From CAYNTG01 sp964400105 (GTDB taxonomy: Bacteria > UBP14 > UBA6098): a DNA stretch of 17,162 nucleotides. The stretch covers positions 1-17,162 of the forward strand of contig CAYNTG010000044.1 in NCBI GenBank assembly GCA_964400105.1. Reading direction: 5' to 3'. The notes under the pieces are model-generated. The model did not search any database, was not told the DNA's origin, and saw only the letters and a program-made list of their open reading frames with translations. Shown here one piece after another: positions 10,201 through 15,173 of the stretch (position 1 is its first letter; every line of letters begins with the position of its first letter). A program made the translations under genes and the position numbers.

Positions 10201-12552
10201 TACTCCCCCATTCCGATCGGCGTCGTGCCGCCCGAAACATTGCTTTCCGTCGGTTTCATCGTATCCGCCGGAGCGATTTCGACGAGTCCTATCGAGATCG
10301 AATCGCCGGTTTTGGATATCACCGGTTCGGGCACCATCGACGGCGTAGTTTTGAGGGATAATCTCGTTACGGTCATCGTCGAAAATGTCGGTTTCGGCGA
10401 TTCCGTCGAGGTCGATGGGACGATGTTACCTTCGCCGTATTCCGCCGATTGGATTCCGGGCGATCTTCATACGATCTCCGCCGGGGAATATATCGATTCC
10501 GGCGAGGGTTCACGCGTGAGGTTCGATTTCTGGTCGGACGGCGACACCCGCGAACGCACGGTTTGGGCGGAAAGCGAGACGACTTTCTCGGCGAATTTCG
10601 AACAGCAATATCTGTTCACGGTATTTAATTCCGGCGGCGATTCACCGACCCCGCCGGTCGGCGGTCATTGGTTCGATACCGGCGAGACCGTCGCGGCGTT
10701 CGTTCGCAATCCCGATCCGATAACGCATTGGTCTTGCGATGGTTACATCGGAACCGGCGACATATTCCCCGGCGGCTCGGAGGACTCGGTCAGCTTCGAG
10801 ATAACCCAACCGACGATTATTTCGTGGGAGTGGATCGAAATGCTCCCGCTCGTTGTAACATCCGCGCATGGCGACCCGTGGCCGCCGGCAGGAACGACAT
10901 GGTTCGCGCCCGGAACACCGATAGACGCATTCAACGACAGCATCGATATCTATGCGCCGGGCGAGGCGTGGATTTGCACAGGCTATTCCGGCGGCGGAAG
11001 CGTTGGGTCCGGCACGGAGAGCAGCGTTAGCTTCACCATCGACGAGGCTTCCTCGATCGATTGGAGCTTCGACGGCCCGGCATATAAACTCGAACTTGCC
11101 TCCGATGGTTGCGGCGGAGCATCCCCCGCAATTCTTGGCGTCGAGGATTTCTATATCGGCGATGGCGATGTCGTTGCGTCTTTTGCCGTCGAGCACGGCG
11201 GAATCGGCTACTTCTTCGATAGATGGGAATCGATCCCCGACGGCGCGCTTTTCATTTCGCCGGGCGATACGGCCACGACGGTCGATCTGGCCGGATTGCC
11301 GAGAATTGCCGTAGCGAGATACTCGCGTGGCGTTCGAATCGACCTGTTCAAATCTCCCGCCGAGGATTTCGGAGGGTTTATCGCGGCTGGAAATATCTTC
11401 GAGGACACCGATCACGCCATCGCGTGGGTGCCGGAATGCTGGATCGGCGAGATCGCATCGACAATCGAGGACACCGCCGACTGCGGAGACTCGATGTTCG
11501 TTTTCGATAGCTGGTCGGATGGCGGTGCGGCGGCGCATGTCGTCGGCCCGATATGCGAGGACACCGAGTTCACGGCCAATATGGATAAGCGCTATCGCGT
11601 TCGGATCGTGAAGGACCCGGCGTGGGACGTCTTCGGCACTATTCGCGTGGATGGAACTACATATTCCGGCGCATCGAGCGCCGACGCCACGTTCTGGATG
11701 ACCTGTGGCAGCAGTCACGAAATATTCGCCAGCGAGTTCGATATCGATGAGATCGACCGCCGTCTTCGATGGAATTCATGGTCGGACGGCGGCGCACGCA
11801 CGCACACTATCGGCCCGATCGACGAACCGGACAGCATCGTCGCCTTTTACGGTCGCCAGTTCCTCGTGACGGTGGAAAAATCCCCCGCCGAGGAGGCCGG
11901 TTGGATCAAATTCGAATCGACATATTATACCGGAGTATCGAGCGCGAGTCGCTGGTTCGATTCCGGCGCTACGGCCAATATCGAGGTCTCGACGCCGGAT
12001 GGGTTCGCCGACACGCTTTGGGTATTCGACAATTGGGATGGCGCCGGAACAGACCCGGCATGGGCGTTCGGTCCGGTGGATACGTCCTACGTTCTCACGG
12101 CAAATTATAGCGAGGAGATCGTCGTGCTCGCGTTTTCGCTGGATACGGCGGCATGGCGTATCGGAGAGGTCGGCCTCGATTACACCGTTACGATGTTACC
12201 CTCTGAGAAGATCAGCCTTCGGAATATCGGTAGCCACTCGCTGATCTTCGGATTGAACGTAACCGATCCCGGGACATGGTCTGCGGGGTATGGTTCCGGA
12301 ATCGACCGATTCGCGCTGCACGCGCAATTCAACGACTCGCCGACGGCACCAGCAACATGGGAGATGGTAAGCGATGCCGTTATCGAAGATCTGAAATGGG
12401 CTGACGAGGACATATTTGGAGAAGGTGGATTCGGGATCGAAATCGGCTCGGAGGAGAATCTTTGGCTGAAACTCGAGACGCCATATTCAAGCTCGACATT
12501 CGGCGCTCATATGGTGGAGCTTTCGCTGATCGGACATGTTTATCTACCATAA
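1150..12552 (+). CDS. Giant secreted multi-module protein with cohesin-like and InlB/Flg_new-type repeats
   Basis: One open frame encodes 3800 residues from ATG 1150. A Sec signal peptide is followed by an N-terminal domain (1228-1860) and then three kinds of beta module of about 75-90 residues. Type A, ending in a W-S-D-G-G-A core, is at 1861, 3010, 4120, 5218, 6331, 8116 and 10360, with three more from 11329. Type B has a G-S-G-W-F core and ends P-I-T-E-T-A-x-W; there are 16, most similar to the divergent InlB B-repeat/Flg_new_2 family. Type C has an S-x-W-S-G-G core and ends in A-x-Y-S; there are seven. Six cohesin-like modules of about 130 residues begin at 2614, 3718, 4837, 5932, 7732 and 9964. 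A separate domain closes the protein (12115-12549). I see no dockerin, LPXTG motif, C-terminal TM segment or clear T9SS tail. It is probably an extracellular fibre, adhesin or matrix component; ligand and anchoring are unknown. It is acidic and very poor in lysine. Cohesin and B-repeat assignments come from pattern recognition, not a profile search. Confidence 0.9.
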   Translation: MSKYKILPIILILLILGLTNTMGAEAGPITIDIPATVFASPEDFLASYGDCLGNSQGSLPLYCNWLVATGATTYETLWAYLEREGCSAFGGTAEKRATILEFNISTIPDMAFISDVSLIMQVDSVYCSEATDPELQCSDMLSTTTRPSDRMVNSVNLSDALGGNLDDKDYFYGKPVPDTGEVSVHLNADGKTDFANQLDDDWFALGISICEFTSASGKSVVRFKPKGFQKIRVTYYNSMAITVQTDFEDGQLTIDDSLVVASPYIVSWHEDDLHVVNTDSVQTPGLGVKYLYRYWSDGGAKRHTVHISPDTLVYTAYFDTLFQLIIHAPGYTNPTPIHPDSVWFDPRSWANIDIEPDTIFLRADSLERHIFRGWNGVGSGSYTGPNNAASVQMNEPINQYAIYDTAYWLGLDYEGCGIGVPAQIGEGWVFVHDSVEAMTAESLEVEGAWYIFSHWSGSVGDLRDSTEARTWYVNPDLPRTIVAHYDVNPELEVFPDYMSIVAPGHYFLLPAIIDASVDYSVDSFRFTMNYNESKLDFVELINSSVLWAELTATPSASSVSVFGDVPGSVMDITPPETLFYYRMQARLDASGLDTITFDSFDYAFAGAETRPGYVNIVPLDIAITVTNDYGGDSVWIDGTAYPAPYSETWVGAEIHEIGSDTLNPISPGQMARFVGWSDSGARFHEVQPISDSTFTAKFDTLLYLDVVSTFGTPTGSGWFDRGEEPAFSVSPEIVVDGLSRDVFVEWDGVGTTAFSGSDNPASCTILTPIVETAVWQHQFWLELEFEGAGGAIPALTGEGWQDSGSWTPISTDSVVLDGATPYYFSWWSGGTVADRFTHSTEAFIDGIDTIVAIYSDVPFSFAFDVPETIIGAPSGVVDIPVAIDIPTSTELSEIGFNLYFDGLDLDYSGVLVGDLPWANLDGTDLSAGSSGHIYIHAQNPTGLDTDPGDGLCIIRLNIAPTASGESEIIASDGSFDVAVASPDSGIIDVRGAISATVSTAPIDGIVKVDSDFFASPFSASWGYALTHLIDVQSPQFPEAGVRMTFTDWSDEGARAHDVSPISDTSFTANFDIDYRLQVISEHGVTSGSGWYSVGTEVPFSVDVDSVMDVGSYYLFDGWIGDGDSAYTGPVRAALAKIFEPCTETARWVAYHELTLDYASVPVDPLLTGDGFYDEATVAAISAPDSVFDGLDWYYFVYWSGAGAVSDRLSPDTDIAMHEPTNLTAVYSSSPSNMLFGPPAENYAVSGSYCRVPVIYYGETISADSIAFDIDFDPADISASSVIGDDFDWDEIELTGSAGSVNIYARNTAAFEIHDGDTLLSIIFYVLATSGVIPINFSDPDFDLTGAIPIDGTITISSSINVTVRTDFGGAVVVDGEYYGSDYSAEWPAGSEHQIAVAEYQRVGVGQRKYFDLWSDGGARSHYIAPVDDSIFVAVHEDRYYLFVESDLGVASGSGWFGSGERAEFSVQPTTTTVGGDRFTFAGWIGSGSGGYSGPDSISSVTMFAPIRETAEWNTEHYLGLSFTGTGGTAPEMSGAGWHDLGEWASITTSSSVVDPVTSTSYAFSHWTGGVFADSTDPSTSILMSSSTVAIAIYTGAGIDAADSLWTTVGETVSIPIYAISSAPVDLDTIELSITFGGGILELGDVMPCGIAWDFLDATSIDLGGGVVRIDVEAYRSTPFAVDGIDRLFCIEMTSTATGEAPFDVEVNHVHSHDFAAIGGDRVVVVSGVADITLASAVAENISLDGTIYLAGSVVPVPAGSPHIAVAPLIVPDAPGDRFRFDSWNDRPEREREIRPIADSTITALYSAQHSVSIYSEFGETFGGEWFFDGDTAICSIAPDSISVGDSIIYIFREWSGDYSGDENPCTLVIDAAKDIVAVWDTLYRVRVESEYGTSETNGWCAAGDSIMLRVRPTTVVDGGSRHLFTNWIGEGGGSYSGPDDSLWLHPASPIFETAEWQTQHMVMVFNGGRGTISGGGWFDEGDTAWFGITPTTIDSITGIRWVFDGWSGDGDDSYSGEEIDTFCTVNEPITETAAWMLEFQLTVTDGGHGIAYGSGWFASGDSAEFYIEPDSEMIHDGVAWRFIGWTGDGVGSYSGDDNPAQCLMDAPITEEAGWGIRYHITIVDSGASGIPEFDGEGWFARGSWQPISAPPIVISGSSRFSFMRWSGGTFDDPSSPTTLVEIDTTRVLTAHYSNFEISPPETTIVAAGDTFYVPITLYYPFYYSLMNIQFNLHFPHALVDFINVMESPDMSWSTLTPFPMGDGLITIYGNRSPIYVTPPTVLCIARFVSTGSEASIDSIYLSDFAYDISGANSNTGTLIIGAPIDVIVRTDYAGADAKVLIGGVQNSSPFEATWLAGEPHSIGALRYYNSGATRAAWRSWSDGGAIQHTIAPMLDDTFTANYGTEHCLTVEAPHGSQFGQGFYPEGDSAEFGLLDRTVIEGQTEYTLSAWSGAGTGHYSGPDNPARCRIDAPITETALYDIRHYLTVDGVYSDATGEGWFDEGWPTEFAVDETIIDVSDGTRRVFDGWSGAYSGPDNPATWNVISPNTETAEWSLEHLLTIETVRAAATGGGWHTSGDSFEISIDDAVDSITGVRWEFAGWIIGGDTIVDNPVEIAIAGPETARVIWELRFELEVISDHGLTDGGGWFADGESTEFSVDPETVTVGDSRFVFLGWIGTGDGSYDGIENPHSLSIIGPMTETALWRTQHYLHVDGGPSSATGEGWHNRASNASFSVTDPVIESEGIRRVFEWWFGFGDGSYTGAGNPAGCTMNGPILESAQFGTFYRMDVHSDHGTTFGGGYIRDGESEFFSVAPESVEIDGRLFVFNLWVGDGPGSYSGENIAAIAYPDSAIEEVAHWDTLFGLELASDSCGAADPLLESEGYFAAGWIDISAENPVFDGEDRYHFRAWRGGVFTDSLSADARIDLSSPDTAIAIYGSFEFSPADTTICSANDTIWVSMILHENLPLHWIDSIGFDIYYDGDLLTYYDISEDVDVDWDTKLAVPIARATDTGMRILAYSPIPIGVVPPETLLSVGFIVSAGAISTSPIEIESPVLDITGSGTIDGVVLRDNLVTVIVENVGFGDSVEVDGTMLPSPYSADWIPGDLHTISAGEYIDSGEGSRVRFDFWSDGDTRERTVWAESETTFSANFEQQYLFTVFNSGGDSPTPPVGGHWFDTGETVAAFVRNPDPITHWSCDGYIGTGDIFPGGSEDSVSFEITQPTIISWEWIEMLPLVVTSAHGDPWPPAGTTWFAPGTPIDAFNDSIDIYAPGEAWICTGYSGGGSVGSGTESSVSFTIDEASSIDWSFDGPAYKLELASDGCGGASPAILGVEDFYIGDGDVVASFAVEHGGIGYFFDRWESIPDGALFISPGDTATTVDLAGLPRIAVARYSRGVRIDLFKSPAEDFGGFIAAGNIFEDTDHAIAWVPECWIGEIASTIEDTADCGDSMFVFDSWSDGGAAAHVVGPICEDTEFTANMDKRYRVRIVKDPAWDVFGTIRVDGTTYSGASSADATFWMTCGSSHEIFASEFDIDEIDRRLRWNSWSDGGARTHTIGPIDEPDSIVAFYGRQFLVTVEKSPAEEAGWIKFESTYYTGVSSASRWFDSGATANIEVSTPDGFADTLWVFDNWDGAGTDPAWAFGPVDTSYVLTANYSEEIVVLAFSLDTAAWRIGEVGLDYTVTMLPSEKISLRNIGSHSLIFGLNVTDPGTWSAGYGSGIDRFALHAQFNDSPTAPATWEMVSDAVIEDLKWADEDIFGEGGFGIEIGSEENLWLKLETPYSSSTFGAHMVELSLIGHVYLP
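1228..1860 (+). other. N-terminal beta domain of the giant protein, DNRLRE-like
   Basis: About 210 residues precede the first repeat module. The segment R-A-T-I-L-E-F-N-I-S-T-I-P (near 1437-1475), followed by a stretch pairing beta strands with variable loops and ending in a phase like V-V-R-F-K-P-K (about 1806-1830), resembles DNRLRE-type beta-sandwich domains found at the N-termini of secreted proteins. It contains several cysteines and most of the lysines of the N-terminal third. The family match is tentative; a surface or carbohydrate-binding role is inference. Confidence 0.4.
6571..7497 (+). repeat. Tandem array of four type B modules
   Basis: Modules at 6571-6792, 6793-7023, 7024-7260 and 7261-7497 are each 74-79 residues. 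They share the order hydrophobic strand, G-x-G-W-F or equivalent, G-D-S/T, x-F-x-x-W-x-G-x-G, Y-S-G and a closing E-T-A-x-W. In other blocks one B module occupies this place, so the array is a local expansion. Confidence 0.8.
8365..9729 (+). repeat. Tandem array of six type B modules
   Basis: Modules lie at 8365-8592, 8593-8814, 8815-9036, 9037-9267, 9268-9498 and 9499-9729, each 74-77 residues. Most carry a G-W or G-G-W turn, a W-x-G or comparable core and a closing T-A-x-W or equivalent; the third lacks the Y-S-G loop. The entire array contains no lysine. Confidence 0.8.
11329..12114 (+). repeat. Three C-terminal type A modules with a K-[SD]-P-A motif
   Basis: After the last C module the pattern changes to three successive A-like modules (11329-11589, 11590-11856, 11857-12114). 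Each begins with a strand ending in K-S-P-A or K-D-P-A. The first two contain the W-S-D-G-G-A core typical of A; the third has D-N-W-D-G-A instead. No cohesin or B module lies between them. These modules bring lysine back after a long lysine-poor stretch. Confidence 0.75.
12115..12549 (+). other. C-terminal domain of the giant protein
   Basis: The last 145 residues differ from the repeats. They begin with V-V-L-A-F-S-L-D-T and carry W-R-I-G-E-V-G, S-L-R-N-I-G, D-P-G-T-W-S, F-A-L-H-A-Q-F and L-W-L-K-L-E-T-P. This alternating pattern predicts a beta sandwich. It resembles C-terminal or stand-alone domains I associate with secreted proteins of poorly cultured phyla, but I cannot name a family. 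It could serve export, surface retention or capping. The protein ends L-Y-L-P-like without a charged tail. Confidence 0.45.
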
Positions 12553-12628
12553 GAGATAGATATAATTATAATGTTGTAAAGAATTGATGGAGTAGAACGG
12601 ATTTAAACGGTGGAATAGGCATTTCATA

Positions 12629-12645
12629 CAAACCACGCGGGTTTG
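12629..12645. other. Small hairpin downstream of the giant gene
   Basis: CAAACC (629-634) pairs with GGTTTG (640-645) around loop ACGCG. No T-run follows, so it is not a typical Rho-independent terminator. The rest of 12553-12668 shows no gene or clear signal. How the giant transcript ends is not visible. Confidence 0.35.
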
Positions 12646-12668
12646 CATGTTTGGCTTCAAGAAGGACA

Positions 12669-12689
12669 GACAAGAATGTCAGTCATACC
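12669..12689 (+). repeat. Degenerate copy of a 21-nt repeat also found at 16306-16326
   Basis: Positions 12669-12689 match the reverse complement of 16306-16326 at 17 of 21 bases, including GACA[AG]GAATGTC and a closing TACC. Both copies are intergenic. The likely explanation is a small dispersed palindromic repeat of this genome. Confidence 0.5.
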
Positions 12690-12775
12690 AAGTATTTTAA
12701 AGGGGAAGCTGTTTCATTCGGGTCTCGAAAGGAGTATTTTCAATATTTAAATATCTTAATCGGTGCTTAAATCGT

Positions 12776-12804
12776 TTGACAAAAATAATATTAGTCATTA
12801 GATT
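12776..12804 (+). promoter_or_regulatory. Sigma70-like promoter for the membrane protein-mglA-mglB operon
   Basis: A perfect -35 TTGACA (12776-12781) is followed by a 17-nt spacer and TAGATT (12799-12804, 4 of 6 matches to TATAAT). Transcription would start near 12811, giving a leader of about 190 nt that contains the whole palindromic element at 12812-12980. A second TTGACA (12827-12832) has no matching -10. Confidence 0.5.
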
Positions 12805-12811
12805 AGTAGAT

Positions 12812-12980
12812 TGAGATTGCTGATTTTTGACAGAAAACAATAAATTTGCCTGTCATTGCGAGGAGCGGAGAGACGCGGCAATCTCCCGCAAACGTCGAGA
12901 TTGCTTCGTTTCACTCGCAATGATATGTTTTATCATTTTATCACTTTGTAAAGGTTCACACTCGTTTTTCAGCAATCTCA
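12812..12980. repeat. Palindromic element with four complementary arms upstream of the mgl operon
   Basis: The core 853-923 (last three digits, 12xxx) is an imperfect hairpin: TCATTGCGAG (853-862) pairs with CTCGCAATGA (914-923), and inside it GCAATCTC (878-885) pairs with GAGATTGC (897-904). The outer ends form a further perfect 12-bp inverted repeat, TGAGATTGCTGA (812-823) with TCAGCAATCTCA (969-980). GAGATTGC or its complement therefore occurs four times in alternating orientation. The core resembles dispersed CATTGCGAG-type palindromes I recognise in many unrelated genomes. It ends 21 nt before the ATG at 13002 and contains no gene. Confidence 0.75.
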
Positions 12981-13001
12981 GATTAGGGTAAGATTATCTT
13001 T

Positions 13002-15131
13002 ATGATGTCAGATATGAATCTAAAATCGTCGATCCTCGTTGTTGCCGGCATATTTTTTGTCGGTATCGTGCTATCGGTTATCCTCTACCCGATGGAACAA
13101 AATAATATTCTCCCGACGATAAATTTCCCCGTTCTTTTAAAAATTCTTTTCGAGCTTATCGTTTATCTTATCTCGCTTTTCCTTTTCTCCAACCACAAAA
13201 TCAAACCTGCCCTTTGGTTGAAGGGTCTTCTCATAATCCTCTTCTTCCGGGTTCTTTTTTCGATAGCCAACGGCATTTTCTTTTTCATGTTTTTTGCACA
13301 GCCTCCTCAGACATTCGGGAATATGTATTTTGAAGCTCTATATAAGTGTAATTATTCCTTTATTATTCAGGTCTTGCTTTCTCCCGCTCTCGCGTATCCT
13401 CTTCTCGTGGCGGTAATTACGGATCATATCGAGTTCGAGAAAAAAGATGTTAAAGAAGAGAATCCAATTCCCACAATTCCGCCTCCACCATCTATCGCCC
13501 CACCTTCGGATTGGGCGGATGAGCCGGCTCCTTCGGAAGAACCCGATAAGAAGGAGGATTCAGTGGAATCCGGCGATGTTTCTGCCGAGCTTCTCAAAGA
13601 ATTGGGTCTGTCGGAATTGGCCGAATCGGAGGGGGAAACCGTCGAGCCGAAAGAGGCTGCGAAGGTGGAGAAACCGGTTGAAAAGAAAGAACCGGAGGAA
13701 AAAACCGACCAATCGGATATCGAACAGCTTTTAGCTGAGTTCGATGGAACGGGATTTTTCAAGGAGGAAGGTTCGCCGGGCGCCGACGAAAAAGCTAAAC
13801 AAGAGTCGGCGATAGACGATATTTTGAAAGAGCTTACTTCCACCGAAGAACCGAAAGAGACTCCCCCACCAACGGCCGAATCCATCGGCGAACCGCCTCG
13901 GAATGAGACCCCAATCGAGATAGAACCTCCGGTCATCGAGGCAGAGAAGAAACCGCCACTACAAAAGCCCGAAAAGAAACCACAGCCGGAGGAAGAACCA
14001 CCGTCTTTTGACATCGAGCTTCCGGGTTTCGAGATGCCCGGAGATGAAAAGCCCGAAAAGACCGCAGAACCAGAGGAAATAGAATTTGATATACCGAATC
14101 TCGATATTGGTATGATCGATTCCTCCGCAGGTGAGGAGCCTATCCACGAACCGGAGAAGATTGGCGAAATTCCGCCTATTCCCAAGATTGAAGCACGGAA
14201 ACCGGAAACCGAGAAAATAGAACCCGCCCCTATCGAGACGGAAGAAAAGCCAAAGCCTGTCGAGGAGTATCCGCAGGGAGATTTATTGGAAGGAATCGGC
14301 CTTCCCCCGCCACTCGATATTTCCAATTTTATAGAGGAAAAGCCACCGGAGCCAAAAGCGGAGCCTTCTGCCGAAATGGAAAAACTCGAAGTTGTGGCCG
14401 ATAAAGATCAAATCGAAGCAGAATCCGAAAAAGCTCCACCTCCGGATATGGAAGAATTTCCCGACCTGGACGAATTACTATCTGTCTTATCGGAAAGCGA
14501 TCTGCCGGATATGTCATTCGATGAGAAGCCAGCTATCTCCCTGGATGATCTGCCTCCACTTCCAGATTACCCTGAACTTGGCATATTCGAGGACGAGCCT
14601 TCCGAAGAAGTCGGAGAACAAGAACCCGTCGCCGAAGAGGAAGCATTCGAGGAAAAATCGACGGAACCACAAAAACCCTCTTCACAACAATTGGCCACGA
14701 GACCAACCGATTCGATTACAATATCGGTTCGCAGGGTTATAGACTACGGAAAGAAAAGCGAGGCGGCTGCGGTTCTCGATAAGCTTCTTCGGCGCGGTTC
14801 AGATTATAAATTGCAGGTTCCGCTTTCGATGATTCTCGATCAATTGGAAAATGGACATATCGTGCTCACAGCCGATTATATCTACAATCAGGTTCCTATC
14901 GAATTGGTGAATTTTATATCCGCCGAGCAGGGAAGAGACCTTCAGCAATTGGAGCTTATGATCCCTCTGGCCGATGTCATGAAACAGGTATCTCCTTCTC
15001 TGATTGCCGCGCACATGCCCAAAGATCAGAAGGATTCTCATTGGGCAAGTGAGGCCGCAGCTATCGGATCAGAGGTTACATTTGAAGAGTCAAATATCGA
15101 CAAAAAAACGAAAGAGAAGGAAGAGCAATAA
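13002..15131 (+). CDS. Four-TM membrane protein with long acidic P/E/K-rich linker and conserved-looking C-terminal domain
   Basis: The protein has 709 residues. Four hydrophobic segments lie near residues 9-29, 43-62, 72-98 and 119-140. The lysine-containing loop between segments 2 and 3, and the lysines after segment 4, put both termini in the cytoplasm by the positive-inside rule. Residues 145-565 are a low-complexity linker rich in P, E, K and D, studded with short hydrophobic-acidic motifs such as E-L-L-K-E-L-G-L and D-E-L-L-S-V-L. Residues 571-690 form a predicted globular domain with three similar motifs: VPLSMILDQL (606-615), LTADYIYNQVP (622-632) and IPLADVMKQVSP (654-665). I do not recognise a named family. 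It is 42 nt upstream of mglA on the same strand, so it may be an effector, receptor or landmark for the polarity system. The start is uncertain: ATGs at 13002, 13005 and 13014 are possible and only a weak AGGG (12985-12988) lies upstream. Codon and lysine use differ sharply from the giant gene. Confidence 0.85.
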   Translation: MMSDMNLKSSILVVAGIFFVGIVLSVILYPMEQNNILPTINFPVLLKILFELIVYLISLFLFSNHKIKPALWLKGLLIILFFRVLFSIANGIFFFMFFAQPPQTFGNMYFEALYKCNYSFIIQVLLSPALAYPLLVAVITDHIEFEKKDVKEENPIPTIPPPPSIAPPSDWADEPAPSEEPDKKEDSVESGDVSAELLKELGLSELAESEGETVEPKEAAKVEKPVEKKEPEEKTDQSDIEQLLAEFDGTGFFKEEGSPGADEKAKQESAIDDILKELTSTEEPKETPPPTAESIGEPPRNETPIEIEPPVIEAEKKPPLQKPEKKPQPEEEPPSFDIELPGFEMPGDEKPEKTAEPEEIEFDIPNLDIGMIDSSAGEEPIHEPEKIGEIPPIPKIEARKPETEKIEPAPIETEEKPKPVEEYPQGDLLEGIGLPPPLDISNFIEEKPPEPKAEPSAEMEKLEVVADKDQIEAESEKAPPPDMEEFPDLDELLSVLSESDLPDMSFDEKPAISLDDLPPLPDYPELGIFEDEPSEEVGEQEPVAEEEAFEEKSTEPQKPSSQQLATRPTDSITISVRRVIDYGKKSEAAAVLDKLLRRGSDYKLQVPLSMILDQLENGHIVLTADYIYNQVPIELVNFISAEQGRDLQQLELMIPLADVMKQVSPSLIAAHMPKDQKDSHWASEAAAIGSEVTFEESNIDKKTKEKEEQ

Positions 15132-15173
15132 CGGATAGCAAGGCTATCGAGCTTTACTATTCAAAGGTAAATA

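Larger units (their letters stand above)
1861..11328 (+). repeat. Seven A-B(n)-C blocks separated by six cohesin-like modules
   Basis: The region follows a strict order. Block 0 is A(1861)-B(2110)-C(2365). Then come cohesin 2614, A 3010, B 3250, C 3478; cohesin 3718, A 4120, B 4366, C 4600; cohesin 4837, A 5218, B 5461, C 5695; cohesin 5932, A 6331, four B, C 7498; cohesin 7732, A 8116, six B, C 9730; and cohesin 9964, A 10360, two B, C 11077. The last C is degenerate. Boundaries are my estimates to within a few residues. Modules of one type share cores but are diverged, so the duplication is old and the gene is not an assembly collapse of identical units. This is a higher-order repeat of about 1.1 kb that grows to about 2.2 kb where B is expanded. 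Confidence 0.8.

Noticed and set aside
2614..10359. Cellulosome scaffoldin
   Set aside because: Cohesin-like modules alone do not make a cellulosome: no dockerin, carbohydrate-binding module of a known scaffoldin type or glycoside hydrolase is visible in the window.
10642..11718. Minus-strand frame of 358 codons inside the giant gene
   Set aside because: Same reason: a reverse shadow of the biased codons, with no recognisable domain and no independent start signal.
12629..12645. Rho-independent terminator after the giant gene
   Set aside because: A 6-bp stem without a following T-run, 77 nt past the stop codon, is not enough.
12848..12925. CRISPR repeat or tRNA in the palindromic region
   Set aside because: There is only one imperfect hairpin, with no regularly spaced direct repeats and no cloverleaf with an anticodon arm and TTC loop.
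13424..14326. Minus-strand Ser/Gly-rich frame of 300 codons
   Set aside because: It is the complement of the Pro/Glu-rich linker codons of the membrane protein; low complexity and no start signals.
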